Source: CAZVRZ01 sp964629965
GTDB taxonomy: Bacteria; Chloroflexota; Anaerolineae; Anaerolineales; UBA4823
Direction: 5' to 3'
DNA length: 7,503 bases
Assembly (NCBI GenBank): GCA_964629965.1
Contig: CAZVRZ010000214.1
Location: 1-7,503, forward strand
Positions 5,214 to 7,503 of the stretch are shown in pieces. Below the pieces are notes generated by a model. It saw nothing but the letters and a program-made list of their open reading frames with translations. It had not been told where the DNA came from and did no database searches. Numbering within the stretch: position 1 is the stretch's first letter; every line of letters begins with the position of its first letter. A program made the translations under genes and the position numbers.

Positions 5214-6899
5214 ATGAAACGTGTGCTTGTATTGTTCGCCCTGCTGCTGGTCATGCTGGCGACGCCGGCGAGCGCCCTGGCGCAGGATTACTACTTCGCC
5301 GTCCCCGAGATGAGCATCGATGTGTATTGGAATGCCGACGGAAGCACCTCGCTCCAGTACGTGTGGAACTTCAAGAACGATGCATCGGGGCACGCCATTG
5401 AATATGTGGATGTGGGCCTGCCCAATGGCTCTTATAACACCAGTACCATGTCTGCCACCGTCAACGGCAAAAAGGTCCAGTCGATCACCACGTCCGACTA
5501 CGAGGGCGACGGTGCTTACGGCGTGGGCATCGCCCTGGGCAGCAATTCCATCCAGCCGGGCCAAGCGGGCATGGTGCAGTTCCAGGCCGGCGTGATCAAA
5601 AACGTGATCTACAAGGACGACGAGGACGATAACTACGTCAGCGCGGTGTTCAAGAACTCTTACTTTGGCAACCAGTATGCGCACGGCTACACCAACCTGA
5701 CCGTCACCTACCACCTGCCGCCCGGCATGGGCACCGAAGAGCCCCGCTGGCACGAAAAGACCGGCCTCGGCTCAGCGCCGGTGACCGGGCTGGATGGCGA
5801 CGGGCGCATCACCTACGCCTGGAGCAGCAGCAAAGCCAATCCCTACACCTCATACACCTTCGGCGCATCCTTCCCCAAGAGCTACGTGCCCGAAACCGCC
5901 ATCGTCAAACCGAACCCGTTCGCCTTCCTGAACCATATCGATCCCGGGTTAGCTTTTGGCGGGTGCTGCGCCGGCCTGATTGTGCTCGGCGCCGTCTGGA
6001 GCGGCATTTCGTCCAGCAAGCGACAGATGAAATACCTGCCTCCCCGCATCGCCATCGAAGGGCATGGCATTAAGCGCGGCCTGACCGCCGTGGAAGCCGC
6101 CATCCTGATGGAACAGCCGCTGGACAAAGTGCTCACCATGATCCTGTTTAGCGTAATCAAAAAGAACGCGGTCACGGTCTCTCAGCGCGACCCGCTGACG
6201 CTCAAGGCCGAAGACCCGCTGCCCGAAGACCTGCATGCGTACGAGACAGAATTTATCAAGGCTTTCGAGCAAGGCGGCAAAGAGCGCGAGGGCGAACTGC
6301 GGGCCATGGTCGTCAACCTGGTGAAGGCGTTGGATATCAAGATGAAAGGCTTCAGCCGCAAAGAATCAGTGGATTATTACCGCTCGATCATGGATCGCGC
6401 CTGGAAGCAGGTGGAAGCCGAGAACACCCCGGAGGTCAAGAGCCAGAAGTACGAAGAGGTCATGGAATGGACCATGCTGGATAAGAATTACGACGATCGC
6501 ACCCGCGATGTGTTCCGCCAACAGCCCATCTACGTGCCCACCTGGTGGGGGCGCTACGACCCGGGTTACCGGCCCACCGTCTCCGCGCCCAGCATTGGCG
6601 CCGGCAAAGTTGCTTCCCCTGTCGCCACTCCTTCCATGCCGCACCTGCCCGGCTCTGACTTTGCCGCCTCCATCGCCGGCAGTGTGCAGAACTTCTCCGG
6701 CAAGGTGGTCAGCAATATCGGCGACTTCACCAGCAGCGTAACCAGCCGCACCAACCCGGTGCCGGTGACCACCAGCAGCCGCAGCGGCAGCTCGCGTGGC
6801 GGCGGTGGATCGCGCAGCGGGGGCGGCGGAGGCCGTTCCTGCGCCTGTGCTTGCGCCTGCGCCGGTTGTGCCTGTGCCTGCGCTGGAGGAGGCCGCTGA
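5214..6899 (+). CDS. DUF2207-like membrane protein ending in a Gly-rich linker and a Cys-Ala repeat tail
   Basis: 561 residues. Residues 1-23 form a Sec signal peptide with an ALA-QD cleavage site. An extracytoplasmic beta-rich domain (about 24-235) follows, resembling DUF2207 in its ADGS-type strand pattern. One transmembrane segment lies at about 246-264 (GGCCAGLIVLGAVW) with SSSKR after it, and a mostly helical cytoplasmic domain spans about 275-440. A proline/serine-rich low-complexity stretch leads to a Gly/Ser/Arg linker (522-541), and the end is SCACACACAGCACACAGGGR, with Cys at 543, 545, 547, 549, 552, 554 and 556. AAGGAG precedes the ATG. Cys and Ala codons vary (TGC/TGT, GCC/GCT), so the repeat is kept as protein, not as a slippage tract. 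Known DUF2207-type and similar membrane proteins often end in Gly/Cys-rich tails of unknown role. A radical SAM gene starts two bases after the stop, so the tail is a candidate modification substrate. Function unknown. Confidence 0.85.
   Translation: MKRVLVLFALLLVMLATPASALAQDYYFAVPEMSIDVYWNADGSTSLQYVWNFKNDASGHAIEYVDVGLPNGSYNTSTMSATVNGKKVQSITTSDYEGDGAYGVGIALGSNSIQPGQAGMVQFQAGVIKNVIYKDDEDDNYVSAVFKNSYFGNQYAHGYTNLTVTYHLPPGMGTEEPRWHEKTGLGSAPVTGLDGDGRITYAWSSSKANPYTSYTFGASFPKSYVPETAIVKPNPFAFLNHIDPGLAFGGCCAGLIVLGAVWSGISSSKRQMKYLPPRIAIEGHGIKRGLTAVEAAILMEQPLDKVLTMILFSVIKKNAVTVSQRDPLTLKAEDPLPEDLHAYETEFIKAFEQGGKEREGELRAMVVNLVKALDIKMKGFSRKESVDYYRSIMDRAWKQVEAENTPEVKSQKYEEVMEWTMLDKNYDDRTRDVFRQQPIYVPTWWGRYDPGYRPTVSAPSIGAGKVASPVATPSMPHLPGSDFAASIAGSVQNFSGKVVSNIGDFTSSVTSRTNPVPVTTSSRSGSSRGGGGSRSGGGGGRSCACACACAGCACACAGGGR
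6840..6884 (+). other. Coding tract for the Cys-Ala repeat (seven Cys), candidate core peptide
   Basis: Fifteen codons encode four Cys-Ala units, one Gly, and three more Cys-Ala units. Codons alternate irregularly between synonyms (TGC, TGT; GCC, GCT), which argues for selection on the amino acids. A Gly-rich spacer precedes it and GGGR follows. The tail should sit on the cytoplasmic side of the membrane if residues 246-264 are the only membrane segment of the mature protein. Confidence 0.75.
6885..6892 (+). promoter_or_regulatory. Ribosome binding site for the radical SAM gene, inside the preceding gene
   Basis: GGAGGAGG encodes the closing glycines of the membrane protein and also lies 9 bases before the GTG at 6902. 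It decides in favour of that GTG start and couples translation of the two genes. Confidence 0.7.
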
Positions 6900-6901
6900 G
6901 C

Positions 6902-7503
6902 GTGGCTAATCGCTTGCAGGCTGCCCTAAAACGCCTGACGGGGCAGCAACAACCTGCGCATACCGTCCCCAACCGCCCCCCTGCCGCGGGCCTGTACCAT
7001 TTTACCCACCAGGCGGAAGGCGAGCGCAGCCGGATCCATTTGCGCGTCGATCCCGGCGGCGAAGGGCTGCTGATGATCAACGCCAACCGCATCCTGCACC
7101 TGAACCCCAGCGCGGTCTTCATGGCTTACCTGGCACTCAACCAGGCTACGGAAGAGCAGGCCGTGCGGGCACTGCAGAAAAGCTACCGCGTCGACGCGGC
7201 GCAAGCCCGCCAGGATTACCTGCAAATCGCCGGCCAAATGGATGAGCTGATCCGCCCAGACGGCGCCTGCCCCATCCACGAGCTGGACCTGGAGATCGCC
7301 GCGCCTTTTTCCGCCCGGCCTTCCGCCCCCTATCGCATGGACCTGGCGCTCACCTATCGCTGCAACAACGACTGCGCCCACTGCTACAACGCCCGCCCGC
7401 GCGATTACGCCGAGCTGCCCACCGCAGATTGGCTGCGCATCCTGGACAAGCTCTGGCAGTTGGGCATTCCCCACGTGGTTTTCACCGGCGGCGAGCCCAC
7501 CCT
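6902..7503 (+). CDS. Radical SAM enzyme with N-terminal PqqD-like domain, 3' end outside window
   Basis: The first 200 residues are visible from a GTG start two bases after the upstream stop; the frame is open at the right edge. Residues about 43-118 look like a PqqD-type peptide-binding domain (a beta hairpin with LLMINANRILHLNPSA, then helices through MDELI), as seen fused to RiPP maturases. Residues 146-200 begin a radical SAM core: LTYRCNNDCAHCYN with Cys 154, 158 and 161 binding the [4Fe-4S] cluster (CX3CX2C), then VFTGGEPT (193-200), the SAM-binding GGE motif. Such enzymes cleave S-adenosylmethionine to a 5'-deoxyadenosyl radical and modify peptides, often making thioether, C-C or epimerised products. 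A C-terminal SPASM domain would be expected but is not visible. Its likely substrate is the Cys-Ala tail encoded immediately upstream; that pairing is inferred from the tight coupling and the PqqD domain. Confidence 0.88.
   Translation, partial: MANRLQAALKRLTGQQQPAHTVPNRPPAAGLYHFTHQAEGERSRIHLRVDPGGEGLLMINANRILHLNPSAVFMAYLALNQATEEQAVRALQKSYRVDAAQARQDYLQIAGQMDELIRPDGACPIHELDLEIAAPFSARPSAPYRMDLALTYRCNNDCAHCYNARPRDYAELPTADWLRILDKLWQLGIPHVVFTGGEPT

Noticed and set aside
6926..7474. Minus-strand open frame of 182 codons at the right end
   Set aside because: It is antisense to the PqqD/radical SAM gene, whose CX3CX2C and GGE motifs are clear on the plus strand.

Overview
The window looks like a bacterial chromosome segment. 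Its flanks are GC-rich with G/C-ending codons, and its middle is clearly AT-rich. The gene mix (MNT/HEPN pair, sterol-type glycosyltransferase, two-pass zinc-ribbon protein, DUF2207-like membrane protein with a Gly/Cys tail, PqqD-radical SAM enzyme) would suit a Chloroflexota (Anaerolineae-like) genome. That placement is an inference from style, not from a marker gene.

Region by region: (1) 3-461 holds an MntA-type nucleotidyltransferase antitoxin, cut by the window edge. It overlaps a HepT (HEPN/DUF86) toxin gene that has lost its middle, including the arginine of the RNase motif. (2) 471-1748, minus strand, encodes a GT1-family glycosyltransferase of the sterol/UDP-glucuronosyl type, with its own promoter-like site near 1805-1831. 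(3) 1749-2358 has no gene. It holds two GC-rich hairpins, an AT-rich patch, a terminator-like hairpin and one arm of a 34-bp inverted repeat. (4) 2359-4607 is an AT-rich two-gene operon: an EcoRI-family adenine methyltransferase whose stop overlaps the start of a DUF262-HNH nuclease. The second arm of the inverted repeat begins two bases after the nuclease stop, so the two arms bracket the whole operon. (5) 4804-7503 (open at the right edge) is a GC-rich operon: a small two-TM zinc-ribbon protein, a secreted/membrane DUF2207-like protein ending in a Gly-rich linker plus a Cys-Ala repeat, and a radical SAM enzyme with an N-terminal PqqD-like domain. The radical SAM gene starts two bases after the membrane-protein stop.

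How the genes may work together: the methyltransferase and DUF262-HNH protein look like a compact restriction-modification or related defence unit on a mobile cassette. The last operon is the most interesting part. A PqqD-radical SAM peptide-modifying enzyme is translationally coupled to a protein whose C-terminus (seven Cys alternating with Ala) resembles a modifiable RiPP core. The predicted topology places that tail in the cytoplasm, where such an enzyme would act. This suggests a membrane-anchored, post-translationally modified Cys-rich tail; it is an inference from architecture and gene order.
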